A stretch of DNA of 64,000 bases from the IMG/VR virus record IMGVR_UViG_3300035681_000018, positions 1-64,000 of that record, one strand, 5' to 3'. The position numbers and the translations under genes were made by a program. The notes beneath the pieces were generated by a model. It was not told the origin of the DNA. It made no database searches and saw only the letters and a list, made by a program, of their open reading frames with translations. Every line of letters begins with the position of its first letter. The first letter of the stretch is position 1. The stretch is from a virus. Below, in pieces: positions 52,902 to 61,524 of the stretch.

Positions 52902-52952
52902 CAGTGGTACCTAGATCGTCTTATTCAATTGGACGAAAGTCAAAAGGGATGA
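52902..52952 (+). pseudogene. Leftover 3' end of a DUF3310 gene
   Basis: Directly after the HNH stop codon the frame QWYLDRLIQLDESQKG ends in TGA. It matches the end of the intact DUF3310 gene (QWYLERLQQTLEA). No start codon. It is the severed original tail, with the functional gene now ending in a different copy. Overlaps the end of the NblA-like gene by 13 bases. Confidence 0.75.
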
Positions 52953-53236
52953 GCGTAGTGTAAATCGTCGTCATCGTCCGACTCGTCCTGCATACAAGCC
53001 AGGGCGAGTTCACTGAGTTCCAACTCACTAGGCAGATCCCACTCAATATCAATTCCTTCAGAACACATGATTTCTTTGACGGCTGCCCATTCCATCATCC
53101 GTTGGAAGTACAGGTTTAACAGTGCAGCCTGCAGTTCTTCCCAACACATCTCCTCTGTTTGCAGCTCAGCTTTACGCATGGCAAACTGAAGTTCTAAAGG
53201 TAATTCAAACTCTTTACGTGTGGATTCGTTCTCCAT
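52940..53236 (-). CDS. nblA: NblA-like phycobilisome degradation protein, 98 aa
   Basis: FELPLELQFAMRKAELQTEE (about 10-29) then WEELQAALLNLYFQRMMEWA (about 32-51) follows the NblA pattern: (S/P)LEQQF..R......M...EA..FL..LY.QMM. NblA binds phycobiliproteins and hands phycobilisomes to Clp protease; cyanophages are known to carry it. The acidic C-terminal extension (about 60-98) is unusual for NblA, which is about 60 aa. A late-type TAGAATAAAT motif lies upstream. Confidence 0.65.
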   Translation of the reverse strand: MENESTRKEFELPLELQFAMRKAELQTEEMCWEELQAALLNLYFQRMMEWAAVKEIMCSEGIDIEWDLPSELELSELALACMQDESDDDDDLHYAHPF

Positions 53237-53254
53237 GGAAAGCCTGAGTGCTGC

Positions 53255-53264
53255 ATTTATTCTA
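53255..53264 (-). promoter_or_regulatory. Late-promoter-like motif
   Basis: TAGAATAAAT on the minus strand, 18 nt before the NblA-like start. Confidence 0.4.
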
Positions 53265-53269
53265 GGACG

Positions 53270-53899
53270 CTAGTCACTTGAAAAGGCAGAGGCGTCGTCA
53301 AGCTTGAAACGGTTAGCAAATTCTGCAAGCGCATAGGGATTAATTGTCGCTTCCAGGGTTCGGATTGCTTCCGTTTCATGGGGCTTCGCACCATAGCTTC
53401 TGAACGCACGCAGCAGTACGTCTGTGGCAACCCAAGGCCTGGCTTCAACGTCGGCAAGGAATAGGTTGATCTCTTCCCTGCGTCGTTCCAGGAGACCACC
53501 GATGACTTTGTGATCTGCATCAAAGACCCACCGTGCAATTTCTTCTGTTACACCAACGTAGTCATCGACCTCAAGACAGTCAATAATGGAGCTGTACAGG
53601 AAACTTTCCCAACCAACCGAATGACAGAATGAAAGTAATGCTTGGTGCATGCACTCGTCCAAGCCTAGGTTCAACTTCAGAAGTTCTGTGTTTAGAACGG
53701 TGAGTTCATCGACAAGATACTCCAAGGCTTTGCGTTGTGTGCAGCACTGGGTTTTCTTTACAACACTGCCGTCAGGATAATACTGTGTACCAAATCCAAT
53801 CGTGTAGGGCTCTGCACCTGTTTGAGGATCTGGGTAAGCAAGTTCATTGAAACCTTCGTAACGACAGATTAAATCAATCGCTTGCCTGTAATTATCCAT
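53270..53899 (-). CDS. GH24 lysozyme-type endolysin, 209 aa
   Basis: N-acetylmuramidase. MDNYRQAIDLICRYEGFNEL with the catalytic Glu at about 15, then AYPDPQTGAEPYTIGFGTQY carrying the Asp and Thr of the T4 lysozyme E-D-T triad. Length is near T4 lysozyme plus a C-terminal extension. The ATG at 53899 is immediately preceded by an 8-bp hairpin; the frame is also open upstream to 54028. Second lysin of the window. Confidence 0.8.
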   Translation of the reverse strand: MDNYRQAIDLICRYEGFNELAYPDPQTGAEPYTIGFGTQYYPDGSVVKKTQCCTQRKALEYLVDELTVLNTELLKLNLGLDECMHQALLSFCHSVGWESFLYSSIIDCLEVDDYVGVTEEIARWVFDADHKVIGGLLERRREEINLFLADVEARPWVATDVLLRAFRSYGAKPHETEAIRTLEATINPYALAEFANRFKLDDASAFSSD

Positions 53900-53900
53900 A

Positions 53901-53920
53901 GGGGTAACAAGTGTTACCCC
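53901..53920 (-). promoter_or_regulatory. Hairpin abutting the lysozyme start codon
   Basis: On the minus strand GGGGTAAC-ACTT-GTTACCCC ends one base before the ATG at 53899. The only G-rich sequence that could act as a ribosome binding site is inside the stem. Confidence 0.55.
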
Positions 53921-53936
53921 CAAGTATACATAATTT

Positions 53937-54059
53937 TTACTTGCCTTGGCCGCGAGACAGTTTACGTCCATGGCTAGGACGTGAATGCTTGCCGTCCCCC
54001 TGACGAGTTTTCTTGGGCTTGGACTCAATTAAGATCGTAGTGGACTTAGGCTTTGCCAT
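53937..54059 (-). CDS. Small basic protein, 40 aa
   Basis: MAKPKSTTILIESKPKKTRQ then GDGKHSRPSHGRKLSRGQGK. Highly basic; the KHSRPSHGRKLSRGQGK end is familiar from cyanophage small proteins. Probably binds nucleic acid. Function not established. Confidence 0.7.
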   Translation of the reverse strand: MAKPKSTTILIESKPKKTRQGDGKHSRPSHGRKLSRGQGK

Positions 54060-54095
54060 GTTGCTGTTGTGGCTGCGTTCAAAGTTTAACGTAGA

Positions 54096-54365
54096 TTACC
54101 AGGCTTTGCACGACCAGTAGCCAGCACTGAGCTTGCTCTTGGGTTCATCACAGTTATGTCTTGCGCGAAAATTTTTACGGCGCTCTGGATTGTCCCGTTT
54201 AATTTCCATGTTTGCGTCGCCAAATCGCACAATCTTTTCCTTACCGTCTTCGCAAGCTTTTACAACTGACTTTTTGCCACCTTGAATGTCGCGTCTCGGC
54301 TTATTGCACTCCATGGAATCCTTGTGGATCTTAGCGGCACTAGCGGCTTTCTTATGTTTACTCAT
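54096..54365 (-). CDS. Conserved basic Cys-containing protein, 89 aa
   Basis: KSVVKACEDGKEKIVRFGDA (about 33-52) then KRDNPERRKNFRARHNCDEP and SAGYWSCKAW. The IRFGDANM.IKRDNP...FRARHNC...FWSCKAW pattern is widespread in marine and freshwater phages as a virion-associated small protein. Three Cys and a His may bind zinc. Confidence 0.7.
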   Translation of the reverse strand: MSKHKKAASAAKIHKDSMECNKPRRDIQGGKKSVVKACEDGKEKIVRFGDANMEIKRDNPERRKNFRARHNCDEPKSKLSAGYWSCKAW

Positions 54366-54367
54366 GA

Positions 54368-57217
54368 TTAATACTTCGGTGTGAAGCCTTTAAAGGCGTT
54401 GGTAAAACTATCAAGGAAACCTTGGCCTGATTTTGATTTTGCTGTTGTAGTGTCTTCATCGTCATCGTCGTTATAAAGACTGAAGTACGATTCGTTTTCC
54501 GTAGAAGAGCTTGTTTCTTTAGCCTTGTCTTCGTCTGCAAACAAACTTTCAACAGAGCCAAGGGCTTCAAATGGATCGCTGCTGCTTAATCCACTAAATA
54601 TACCACCCTCTTCAAATCCTTTACCGGCCTGTGTTAATAATTCCATATCTTCTCGATTTACATCAGGCATAAATTCGTTGTAGAAATCATCTTCTGTTCC
54701 AGCAAACCCTGCGTTCTTAAACACGTTATAGAGTTCAGTTTCATTCGGGTTAGCACGCGCCGCAGTGTCCTCTGCACGCTCAATATAGTCTACGCCAAGT
54801 TTTTCTTGTGTTACTTGTTCTTTTTTCTCGTTTAAATACTTAATTGCTTCACGTATTTTTGTTGCTTCTCCTGTTTGAAACGCTTCTTCAATATAGGTTT
54901 TTACTTCTTCAATACCCATTTCCTTACCTGACAGTCCCATTGACTCAAGTATTTTTTCCCATTCGGGTTTATTCTTGACAGGGTCAATACCTTCTAGCAT
55001 TTTGTCCGCATATTCCTTAGGCGTCACAAAATTTAAGAAAGATACGCTACCTAGATTTACCTTTTCATTAGCAATAGCCGGAAGAATGCTGTCATCGATA
55101 AATGACTGTGCACTATTTAAGGATAATTTGTCACGTGCTGGATCAAATCCTTGGTGAATACCATACACTTGATAATGTAATTTTGCAAACTGTGCTTTAT
55201 CGTTTACGTTGTAACCGTACAAATAAGCTAATTGATTCCAAGTGGACGGTGGATTCGTACCTGGCACAACTTGCTCACCGTTTTTCTTTGCTGTTTTCCA
55301 ATCTTCGTTCACTCTTGTTGTCTGTAGACTGTGTTGATCAGTGCTTACATCGCCTCCGGAAGGATTAAAATAAAACTCTGAATCAAATCCAGAAGTTCCT
55401 GATGTCTTAATCGTATCTAACCATTGTTTTGCACGTAAGTCTGCCATGCTTTTTAAAGAGTTTAATGCGCTTTGTGTTTGAAAAATATTTTCTTCTCCTT
55501 GTGTAACATCCATATAACTCATAAACTCTGACATGGAACGAGACGTATTGAACCGTGGATTTAAATAACGTTTAATATAATCTTCTGCAAATTCTTTATC
55601 CACTACATATTGCTTAGAGGCATCTTGCCAATCCGAAAAAGAAGCACCTTCTTCATAACGTTTTGTCAATGTCTCATCAAACCATTTTTGCCAGTTATAT
55701 ACTGAGTTTGATCTTGAGGGAATGCCAGTAATGGACGAGAATTGTTTTTCCAAACTATCTTCTGCTTTTTCTTGATCTTGTCCACCTAAAGAAAGAATGC
55801 CTCCTACTCCTGAGTCTCCTAACAACGAATTAGCTAGCTCTTCATTCATGTTAAAAATCTCACTAAAACCTGACATCCCACTATAAAAATCATACTCTTG
55901 TTCTTTGGCGCGTTGTTTTTTATACTCTTTTAATGTTTCATTGAATGTATCAACTGTTAATGATCTAAATTTATCAGCAGCCTCTTGTTCTTTTGGTCCA
56001 AGAACACTAGCTAATTTGCCTTCAAGTATTGTTTCTCCTCGCGACATTTTTGCTTGTGTGCGAAGGCTTTCTGGTATTTGTGTAATAGTTGGAATGGTTA
56101 AGTAGCCACTTGCCCGATCTTCTGCATCTTCTGGAGATAGCGAAGAAATCCATTGCTTCAAAAACTCAGGATCTTGTGCAGCTTCCCACTCTTTTAAATT
56201 ACTGTAGGAGCCAAGGCCCATTACCTGGTCGCGATACTGTTGGTATTGCGCATCAGTTACTGGTACTTCTTTATACTCTTCTGCTTGCTCTGCTTTAGTA
56301 ACTGCGTTGCCACGCTCACTTTTGCCGTTAACAACTGCATAGTTATATTGTAAAAAAGTGTTTTGATCATATCTACCTACCAAAGAAACATTTTCGTAAA
56401 GGTTTCCGCCAATATTTATAGTACCTCCGAGTTCTTTTTGCCATTGATTAAAGGCAGCTTTACCTTGTTGTGTTGTCATATAATAACTAGGATCAAACGC
56501 ACCCATTGGTGGTTGGTATGCCTTATTACTTGCTGGATTCCATTTGGGAACTTTACCGTAATACGCATTGACTAAATTTTGTACTGCACCTGAATTGCTT
56601 AAGATTGTTGACTCTATATCGCCCAGGTTATTTATACCACTTGCAATGTCTTGAAAATTAGTACCGTCGCTACTGTTATATCTATTAGCAAAGTCTTTGA
56701 ATTTTTGCTGTGCTCCCGTTCCTATTAAATCGGTATTGACTGAAAGAGTTCCATTAGGCTGTATTGAAAATTGTCCTCCTCCCGGTAATATCCGCGTTTC
56801 ATTTTTACCGTTGTTATTCCAATGGGTTGCGCCCCACTGTTCTTTTGTTTGTGAATATGTTTTTGGTAGAACACGTCCTTCTTTGCTGCCATACCTAGTC
56901 CAATGGTCTTGTCCCCAGGCTGTTTTATTTGTTGGATATGTTTTTGGTAAAACACGTCCTTCTCTACTACCATTGTTCTTCCAATGATTTTCCCCCCACT
57001 CTTGAATCTCCTTGTTAGTTTTATTAGAACCTACAGCAGCTTTTAAATCTGGATTTGATAGTACGTATTGCACGTAATCTGGTGTGCCTGTTGCTTCAAA
57101 CGCGCTTAATAAATCAGGGCTACTATTAACATATGCATTGTAATTAGGTGTACCGGAATTAATGTAGGCTTGCGCTAAATCACCATACGCATCTACGTAA
57201 TCAGAAAAAACGCCCAT
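54368..57217 (-). CDS. Large virion protein, 949 aa
   Basis: Residues about 1-135 contain short repeats: GTPNYNAYVNSSPDLLSAFE / GTPDYVQYVLSNPDLKAAVG and two copies of WGxxHWxxxGxxExRVLP. The rest is a long, hydrophilic, helical protein rich in Lys, Glu, Asn and Gln (KKQRAKEQEYDFYSGMSGFS). No enzyme motif. This size and composition suit an ejected internal virion or tail-tube protein. Two bases from the small basic gene. Confidence 0.6.
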   Translation of the reverse strand: MGVFSDYVDAYGDLAQAYINSGTPNYNAYVNSSPDLLSAFEATGTPDYVQYVLSNPDLKAAVGSNKTNKEIQEWGENHWKNNGSREGRVLPKTYPTNKTAWGQDHWTRYGSKEGRVLPKTYSQTKEQWGATHWNNNGKNETRILPGGGQFSIQPNGTLSVNTDLIGTGAQQKFKDFANRYNSSDGTNFQDIASGINNLGDIESTILSNSGAVQNLVNAYYGKVPKWNPASNKAYQPPMGAFDPSYYMTTQQGKAAFNQWQKELGGTINIGGNLYENVSLVGRYDQNTFLQYNYAVVNGKSERGNAVTKAEQAEEYKEVPVTDAQYQQYRDQVMGLGSYSNLKEWEAAQDPEFLKQWISSLSPEDAEDRASGYLTIPTITQIPESLRTQAKMSRGETILEGKLASVLGPKEQEAADKFRSLTVDTFNETLKEYKKQRAKEQEYDFYSGMSGFSEIFNMNEELANSLLGDSGVGGILSLGGQDQEKAEDSLEKQFSSITGIPSRSNSVYNWQKWFDETLTKRYEEGASFSDWQDASKQYVVDKEFAEDYIKRYLNPRFNTSRSMSEFMSYMDVTQGEENIFQTQSALNSLKSMADLRAKQWLDTIKTSGTSGFDSEFYFNPSGGDVSTDQHSLQTTRVNEDWKTAKKNGEQVVPGTNPPSTWNQLAYLYGYNVNDKAQFAKLHYQVYGIHQGFDPARDKLSLNSAQSFIDDSILPAIANEKVNLGSVSFLNFVTPKEYADKMLEGIDPVKNKPEWEKILESMGLSGKEMGIEEVKTYIEEAFQTGEATKIREAIKYLNEKKEQVTQEKLGVDYIERAEDTAARANPNETELYNVFKNAGFAGTEDDFYNEFMPDVNREDMELLTQAGKGFEEGGIFSGLSSSDPFEALGSVESLFADEDKAKETSSSTENESYFSLYNDDDDEDTTTAKSKSGQGFLDSFTNAFKGFTPKY

Positions 57218-57220
57218 TGT

Positions 57221-57559
57221 TTAACACTCGCCAAAAATAAAAACAGACTGTTGCTGGAGCCAGGCTTCAATCCTAGCAAGAGATGAAGAAGAAAAAAAAG
57301 ATTGTTTTTCATACCATTTTTTCATATCCTCTGATCCCTTGTTTGCGTTGCATCGCCGGCAACAAGGAAGTAAGTTATGGCGGTTAGAAGAACCAGATTT
57401 AAACCTTGGTACAATGTGATCAAGACTTGACGCCGAGTCACCGCAATATCCACATTTGTAATCCCAGGCTTCATATATACTTTGTCTAAAACGTTTTTTG
57501 GCAAGCTTTGGAGTTAATTCAACTAGCAGGGCGAGGGGCTCGTGCTCGTTGCAAAACAT
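57221..57559 (-). CDS. HNH endonuclease, 112 aa
   Basis: Classic small HNH: WDYKCGYCGDSASSLDHIVP (about 32-51), then SNRHNLLPCCRRCNANKGSE (about 57-76) with both Cys pairs and the catalytic His. Free-standing, between two large virion genes, same strand. TAGAATAAGG lies 18 nt upstream of the ATG. Confidence 0.88.
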   Translation of the reverse strand: MFCNEHEPLALLVELTPKLAKKRFRQSIYEAWDYKCGYCGDSASSLDHIVPRFKSGSSNRHNLLPCCRRCNANKGSEDMKKWYEKQSFFSSSSLARIEAWLQQQSVFIFGEC

Positions 57560-57576
57560 GCTGTCAATGGCCGTTA

Positions 57577-57586
57577 CCTTATTCTA
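57577..57586 (-). promoter_or_regulatory. Late-promoter-like motif (consensus copy)
   Basis: TAGAATAAGG on the minus strand, the consensus form of the recurring motif, 17 nt before the HNH start. Confidence 0.45.
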
Positions 57587-57594
57587 AACTCACC

Positions 57595-59139
57595 TCATGG
57601 TTGTAAACGATTGCCATACTGATCAATCATTGTGAAATTTTGTACCTCAATCCGATCTGTTGCAAAGTTGAACAAGCGTTGCAACATCGGATACACAGAT
57701 AATGATTGGCAGTTGTAAGGAGGCACATCCATCCTTGACAGTGATTCCCTGGCAAGCCTATCTTTTTTAATGGCGTCTATTTCACTATCTGTCTTTGCCA
57801 CTAGCTGTCTTTCCCATTCAGCCATGCTTTCTATGTCAGTTGGAAAATCAGATGGCTCAGGAGGAAATACTCGATCTGCAAACTTAAGCGAATAGATGTG
57901 TTTGCAATAACGCAGCTCGTCTAAAACAGGTGACCATCTGTCTTCAAGAGTTGTCAGCGTAATCTGTGGAATGGAACTGCTATCAAGTGTCTCCGTAACA
58001 GATGTGTAATCTGCAAAAGTTGACATACCATCTGCAGACGATCCTTGCGTGCCAAGGTTGTTGGGATTGCGTGTGTAGGTGCCTCCAAAGTCTGCATAAA
58101 GTCCTGGGCTGTCCCTCGTCGCATCACGACTGATAACACGATCTGTTGTGACTTGGTTCGTCAAATCAAACGAAGGAGGTGCTGTAATCTCTAGTGTGAG
58201 ATTGATGGAGGGGTCTACTTGCGCAGGAGTTCTTAAAATACCGTCACGTTTGGTAAGTTCAAAACGGCCTGGTTTAACGGTGGCAATATTAGTGCGTGGA
58301 AATAACTTCCTTGGATTCTCCGAAGACACATAGAAGTAGTCCCGCCGTGTAAAGTCTTGGCATGTGCAACTGTATCGTGCACCAGAGTTTAGATAACGTC
58401 CTGGAGTAAATCCGATAGGCGAAGGAGTTACAAAGTTTTCATCTGGTGTTGCTTGTACGGAACCCGACTTTCGGAACTTAAGAATACCAGTGGTTTCGTT
58501 AATGTCTAGCAAGACTGCGGATACGTAACCATACCGTGTTTGCGTATTGGGATTGATCGTATCAACTTCAATTAACTCACCACCGGAAGCGACAATGCGA
58601 TCCTCAAACACTTCCGAGATCAAAGGCTTTTGTCCACCAGGGAAAAAGAATGGTGGTGGCAGTGGGTTTGATGGGCTCCAGGTGCCTGTCAGTTTTACGT
58701 ACCAATAGTTCTTGTCTTCTGTTACTGATTCAACAGATAAGTTACTGGTACTTACAGGGTCGGTGTATAAGTCAGTTCTAATGGCTCCTGCATAGCGCCA
58801 CAAGCACCAATGCATGCCAAGCTCTCGACTCTTCGTTGGGAAGCCAATAAATGCTCCCTGGATAACAATGGGAGGACTAGGAGCAAATACAACGTCCGGA
58901 ATGTTGTACTCAAACTCGTATGTAAAGTATTGTCCGTTTGAGTATATTTCGTAGCCTCTACGCCAACGTGCCCATGCCGACTCCCTGTCAATCGTCCAAA
59001 TTGAACCAGGGAGCGATCCTTTGGAAAACTCCCCTTGAATTGGTTTTACTTCCTTGGGATTAATCTGATCTTTTACCTTGCCAAAGTCACCAAAAGAATT
59101 TGTTCTTTGTCCGCCGAAAGAGTTGCCTCTCTTTGACAT
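57595..59139 (-). CDS. Probable virion or tail protein, 514 aa
   Basis: Beta-rich, no enzymatic motif: ESAWARWRRGYEIYSNGQYF (about 53-72), PPPFFFPGGQ loop, ARYSCTCQDFTRRDYFY (about 259-275) with a CxC. The C-terminal 120 residues are helical. Likely a baseplate, nozzle or fibre protein. Two bases from the next gene. Confidence 0.6.
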   Translation of the reverse strand: MSKRGNSFGGQRTNSFGDFGKVKDQINPKEVKPIQGEFSKGSLPGSIWTIDRESAWARWRRGYEIYSNGQYFTYEFEYNIPDVVFAPSPPIVIQGAFIGFPTKSRELGMHWCLWRYAGAIRTDLYTDPVSTSNLSVESVTEDKNYWYVKLTGTWSPSNPLPPPFFFPGGQKPLISEVFEDRIVASGGELIEVDTINPNTQTRYGYVSAVLLDINETTGILKFRKSGSVQATPDENFVTPSPIGFTPGRYLNSGARYSCTCQDFTRRDYFYVSSENPRKLFPRTNIATVKPGRFELTKRDGILRTPAQVDPSINLTLEITAPPSFDLTNQVTTDRVISRDATRDSPGLYADFGGTYTRNPNNLGTQGSSADGMSTFADYTSVTETLDSSSIPQITLTTLEDRWSPVLDELRYCKHIYSLKFADRVFPPEPSDFPTDIESMAEWERQLVAKTDSEIDAIKKDRLARESLSRMDVPPYNCQSLSVYPMLQRLFNFATDRIEVQNFTMIDQYGNRLQP

Positions 59140-59141
59140 GA

Positions 59142-59942
59142 TCAGAAGAAACCGCCTTCAGCGTAGACGTGTGCACCTGGGATGTATCCAGATGCGTTAG
59201 GACCGTCAGGAAACACGCCTACGTACAAACGGTCGCCACGTTCCAGGTAAATGCCACGGTTGCGTAACGGAGCACCAGCAGAGAGCCCTGAGGCGTTACC
59301 AGCGGCTGGGTTGGGTGCCGCAAGTTGTGGCATCACATCAGAACAATCAACTTGTTGTGTGTTGGCGGGAACACGCTTGGCAAGTACAACTTTGTAATCG
59401 CCACTCGCTGGGATGGGCTGCGTGGTACCACGGGTCTGATAGACGACAAACGTTACTTCTGGCTGGTACGGACCAACGGTACCGCCGTAAGAAAAACCAC
59501 TTGCGTCAGGAGTTGCAACACCAGAGTACCGAATGGTTCCCATGGTACCGGTAATTGCCGTCGCACCTGTATAGGTGTAGTACCCAAGACCACTCTCTGC
59601 TGCTGGAGTGTTAAGTCCAGTAGCTGTAATGAAAACAGTCTGGCCACTTACCAAACGAATGCGTGTGCCAGTGGTTGTGGAATCAAGGGTGTAGTCAGGA
59701 TTGCGATAGTAGTCATTACGAACAATAGTGATGGAGTCAACAACGCCACCACTATTATTGTCTTCTTGAAGTGCAGCATCCATATCGACAAGGATCGAAG
59801 GAGCTTGGCCGCCTTGCACAAAGAGTGTGTTAGCGGATGCGCTACCAACGGTCTGAGTCGTGACTCGTACCGAATCAAAAAGAGGCCTGTCAACTAACAG
59901 GGGCTGCTTATTTGTGTTAGTACTGGCTATTTGACTAAACAC
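59142..59942 (-). CDS. Probable virion protein, 266 aa
   Basis: Beta-rich and Gly/Thr/Ala-rich: QTVGSASANTLFVQGGQAPS then GDKL..RGIYLERGDRLYVG near the end. No catalytic motif. The pattern is typical of phage minor tail or decoration proteins. TAGAATAAGAG lies upstream. Confidence 0.55.
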   Translation of the reverse strand: MFSQIASTNTNKQPLLVDRPLFDSVRVTTQTVGSASANTLFVQGGQAPSILVDMDAALQEDNNSGGVVDSITIVRNDYYRNPDYTLDSTTTGTRIRLVSGQTVFITATGLNTPAAESGLGYYTYTGATAITGTMGTIRYSGVATPDASGFSYGGTVGPYQPEVTFVVYQTRGTTQPIPASGDYKVVLAKRVPANTQQVDCSDVMPQLAAPNPAAGNASGLSAGAPLRNRGIYLERGDRLYVGVFPDGPNASGYIPGAHVYAEGGFF

Positions 59943-59980
59943 CCTGTCTATGCTAATTTGACAGGGGCCTCCAAAAACTT

Positions 59981-59991
59981 CTCTTATTCTA
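59981..59991 (-). promoter_or_regulatory. Late-promoter-like motif
   Basis: TAGAATAAGAG on the minus strand, 38 nt before the start at 59942. Confidence 0.4.
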
Positions 59992-60609
59992 ATGGCAGAA
60001 ACAACTTTTCAATGTGCTTGCTGCGGTACTTTTTACCAACGGAGCGGAAATACTGCGGCATGGCACAGAAAGCGCTTAAAAGAACGCGGATATGTTTATT
60101 GCTCAAAAAATTGTGCATCTTTTAAACATGGCGCAAATAAAAATAAAACACCAGAATACGGTTCATGGTGTGCAATGAAAAACCGTTGCAACAATCCAAG
60201 CCATAAAGCTTATGCTAGATACGGTGGACGTGGCATAACTTGTGATATTACGTGGGAAAATTTCAATGTTTTTTTAAAAGATATGGGGGAAAAACCGCAC
60301 CCTAAAATGGAGTTAGAACGAATTGACAACAATAAAAACTACTGTAAAGAAAACTGTCGTTGGGCAACACATAAAGAGCAAACACGTAATCGAGGAGGAA
60401 AACGCGCTACCAGATTATATAGCTTTGAGGGTAAAACAATGTGTATTGCTGATTGGGCAAAAGAAGTGGGTATTTCTCCCCAATCAATGCAAAAACGTCT
60501 TAACAATAACTGGCCGCTTGAAAAAGCGTTCTCAAACGAACGTCATGACGGCAAAGGAAGTAGCCATGTAAAGCCTGCCGCTGTCGAAGCCAAGGGTCTA
60601 CAGCACTAA
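59992..60609 (+). CDS. HNH-type endonuclease, 205 aa
   Basis: Plus-strand nuclease inside a minus-strand block. Zinc ribbon CACCGTFYQRSGNTAAWHRK ...VYCSKNC, then the phage HNH-like core YARYGGRGITCDITWENFNV (about 76-95), GEKPHPKMELERIDNNKNYC and KENCRWATHKEQTRNRGG (about 121-138). The C-terminal WAKEVGISPQSMQKRLNNNW is a DNA-binding HTH. A-rich. Free-standing homing nuclease. Confidence 0.8.
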   Translation: MAETTFQCACCGTFYQRSGNTAAWHRKRLKERGYVYCSKNCASFKHGANKNKTPEYGSWCAMKNRCNNPSHKAYARYGGRGITCDITWENFNVFLKDMGEKPHPKMELERIDNNKNYCKENCRWATHKEQTRNRGGKRATRLYSFEGKTMCIADWAKEVGISPQSMQKRLNNNWPLEKAFSNERHDGKGSSHVKPAAVEAKGLQH

Positions 60610-60631
60610 TATCCACCATTATACCTGAGTT

Positions 60632-61309
60632 TCAATAACCAGGTGTAGATAATGGATTGGTTATAACACCTAGATTCTTGCTCATACCACCTAAGAATTC
60701 TGCAAATCGTTGACCTGCATTCTTAGGTTGTGGAGCACTTTGCATGGCTTGCTGCATCAATCTGATATTCATTGCCTCTTCAAGCGTAGGTCCATACACA
60801 GGTGCAGAGCCCGCTACTTGTGGTGCTGGGGCTGCGACAGAAGGTTGTCCGCCAACGTCAAGAGGATCTCCTAACACACGTTGTGCGTTAGCGTATAGAT
60901 CGCCTCCTTTTCTGAAACGTGGCAATGCCCCACGGACAGATGTACCGAAAGAATCCTTTGCTTCTAGAGAAACATTTGGATTGCCGCCAAGGACCGTGGC
61001 ATATGCACGATCAATACCCATACCTGGTTTAAAACCTCTGTCTTCAAAATACTTCAGAACAGCAGGCATTTGACCAGCCCTTGTTTGAGGACCAGTAATT
61101 CCGTATAGTTTTTGTTCGTTTTGTCCAAACTGAATTAAACCTTTGTGCCGTCCTCCTGCGCCCCCTACAATGTTAGGATCCATATTCATCCCTGATTCCA
61201 GGGATAAAAATGCGCCGAACTCATAAGGATCTAAGCCAAGGCGCTTAGCTCCTTCAAAGATTGCTTGCCTTTCGTTTGTAGGAAGGATTCCAACTCGTGG
61301 TGTGGCCAT
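60632..61309 (-). CDS. Virion lytic transglycosylase-like protein, 225 aa
   Basis: FEGAKRLGLDPYEFGAFLSL then ESGMNMDPNIVGGAGGRHKG LIQFG: the ExG...G.IQFG pattern (about 34-64) of SLT/lysozyme-like virion enzymes. Gly/Asn/Pro-rich second half. Probably degrades peptidoglycan at entry. GAGAATAAGG lies 12 nt upstream. Confidence 0.7.
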   Translation of the reverse strand: MATPRVGILPTNERQAIFEGAKRLGLDPYEFGAFLSLESGMNMDPNIVGGAGGRHKGLIQFGQNEQKLYGITGPQTRAGQMPAVLKYFEDRGFKPGMGIDRAYATVLGGNPNVSLEAKDSFGTSVRGALPRFRKGGDLYANAQRVLGDPLDVGGQPSVAAPAPQVAGSAPVYGPTLEEAMNIRLMQQAMQSAPQPKNAGQRFAEFLGGMSKNLGVITNPLSTPGY

Positions 61310-61320
61310 GGCAATTAGGT

Positions 61321-61330
61321 CCTTATTCTC
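61321..61330 (-). promoter_or_regulatory. Late-promoter-like motif
   Basis: GAGAATAAGG on the minus strand, 12 nt before the transglycosylase-like start. It overlaps the stop of the 38-aa frame. Confidence 0.4.
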
Positions 61331-61439
61331 CTACCCAATTTGAATCTGCCTTGAGTCCAGGAATAAAAACAGTCTGTACAGCGGCAACAAGACTGATCTT
61401 CGTGGCTAAACGCTTGACAAAATTAGGACAGAGAATCAT
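61323..61439 (-). CDS. Possible 38-aa peptide
   Basis: MILCPNFVKRLATKISLVAA then VQTVFIPGLKADSNWVGE. One weakly hydrophobic helix. No Shine-Dalgarno is visible. Included because it fills a 215-bp gap and looks protein-like, but confidence is low. Confidence 0.35.
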   Translation of the reverse strand: MILCPNFVKRLATKISLVAAVQTVFIPGLKADSNWVGE

Positions 61440-61524
61440 TGGTTTAAAAGCAACAACACTGGCCCCCGTAGATCAAAGATCTGTGTCCAGTAGGTTGGGC
61501 TTACATGCTGAGCAATGCCAAAAA

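Noticed and set aside
59325-59897. 190-codon plus-strand frame
   Set aside because: Cys/Thr/Asn-rich shadow of the virion gene 59142-59942, with no start signals and no family-like motif.
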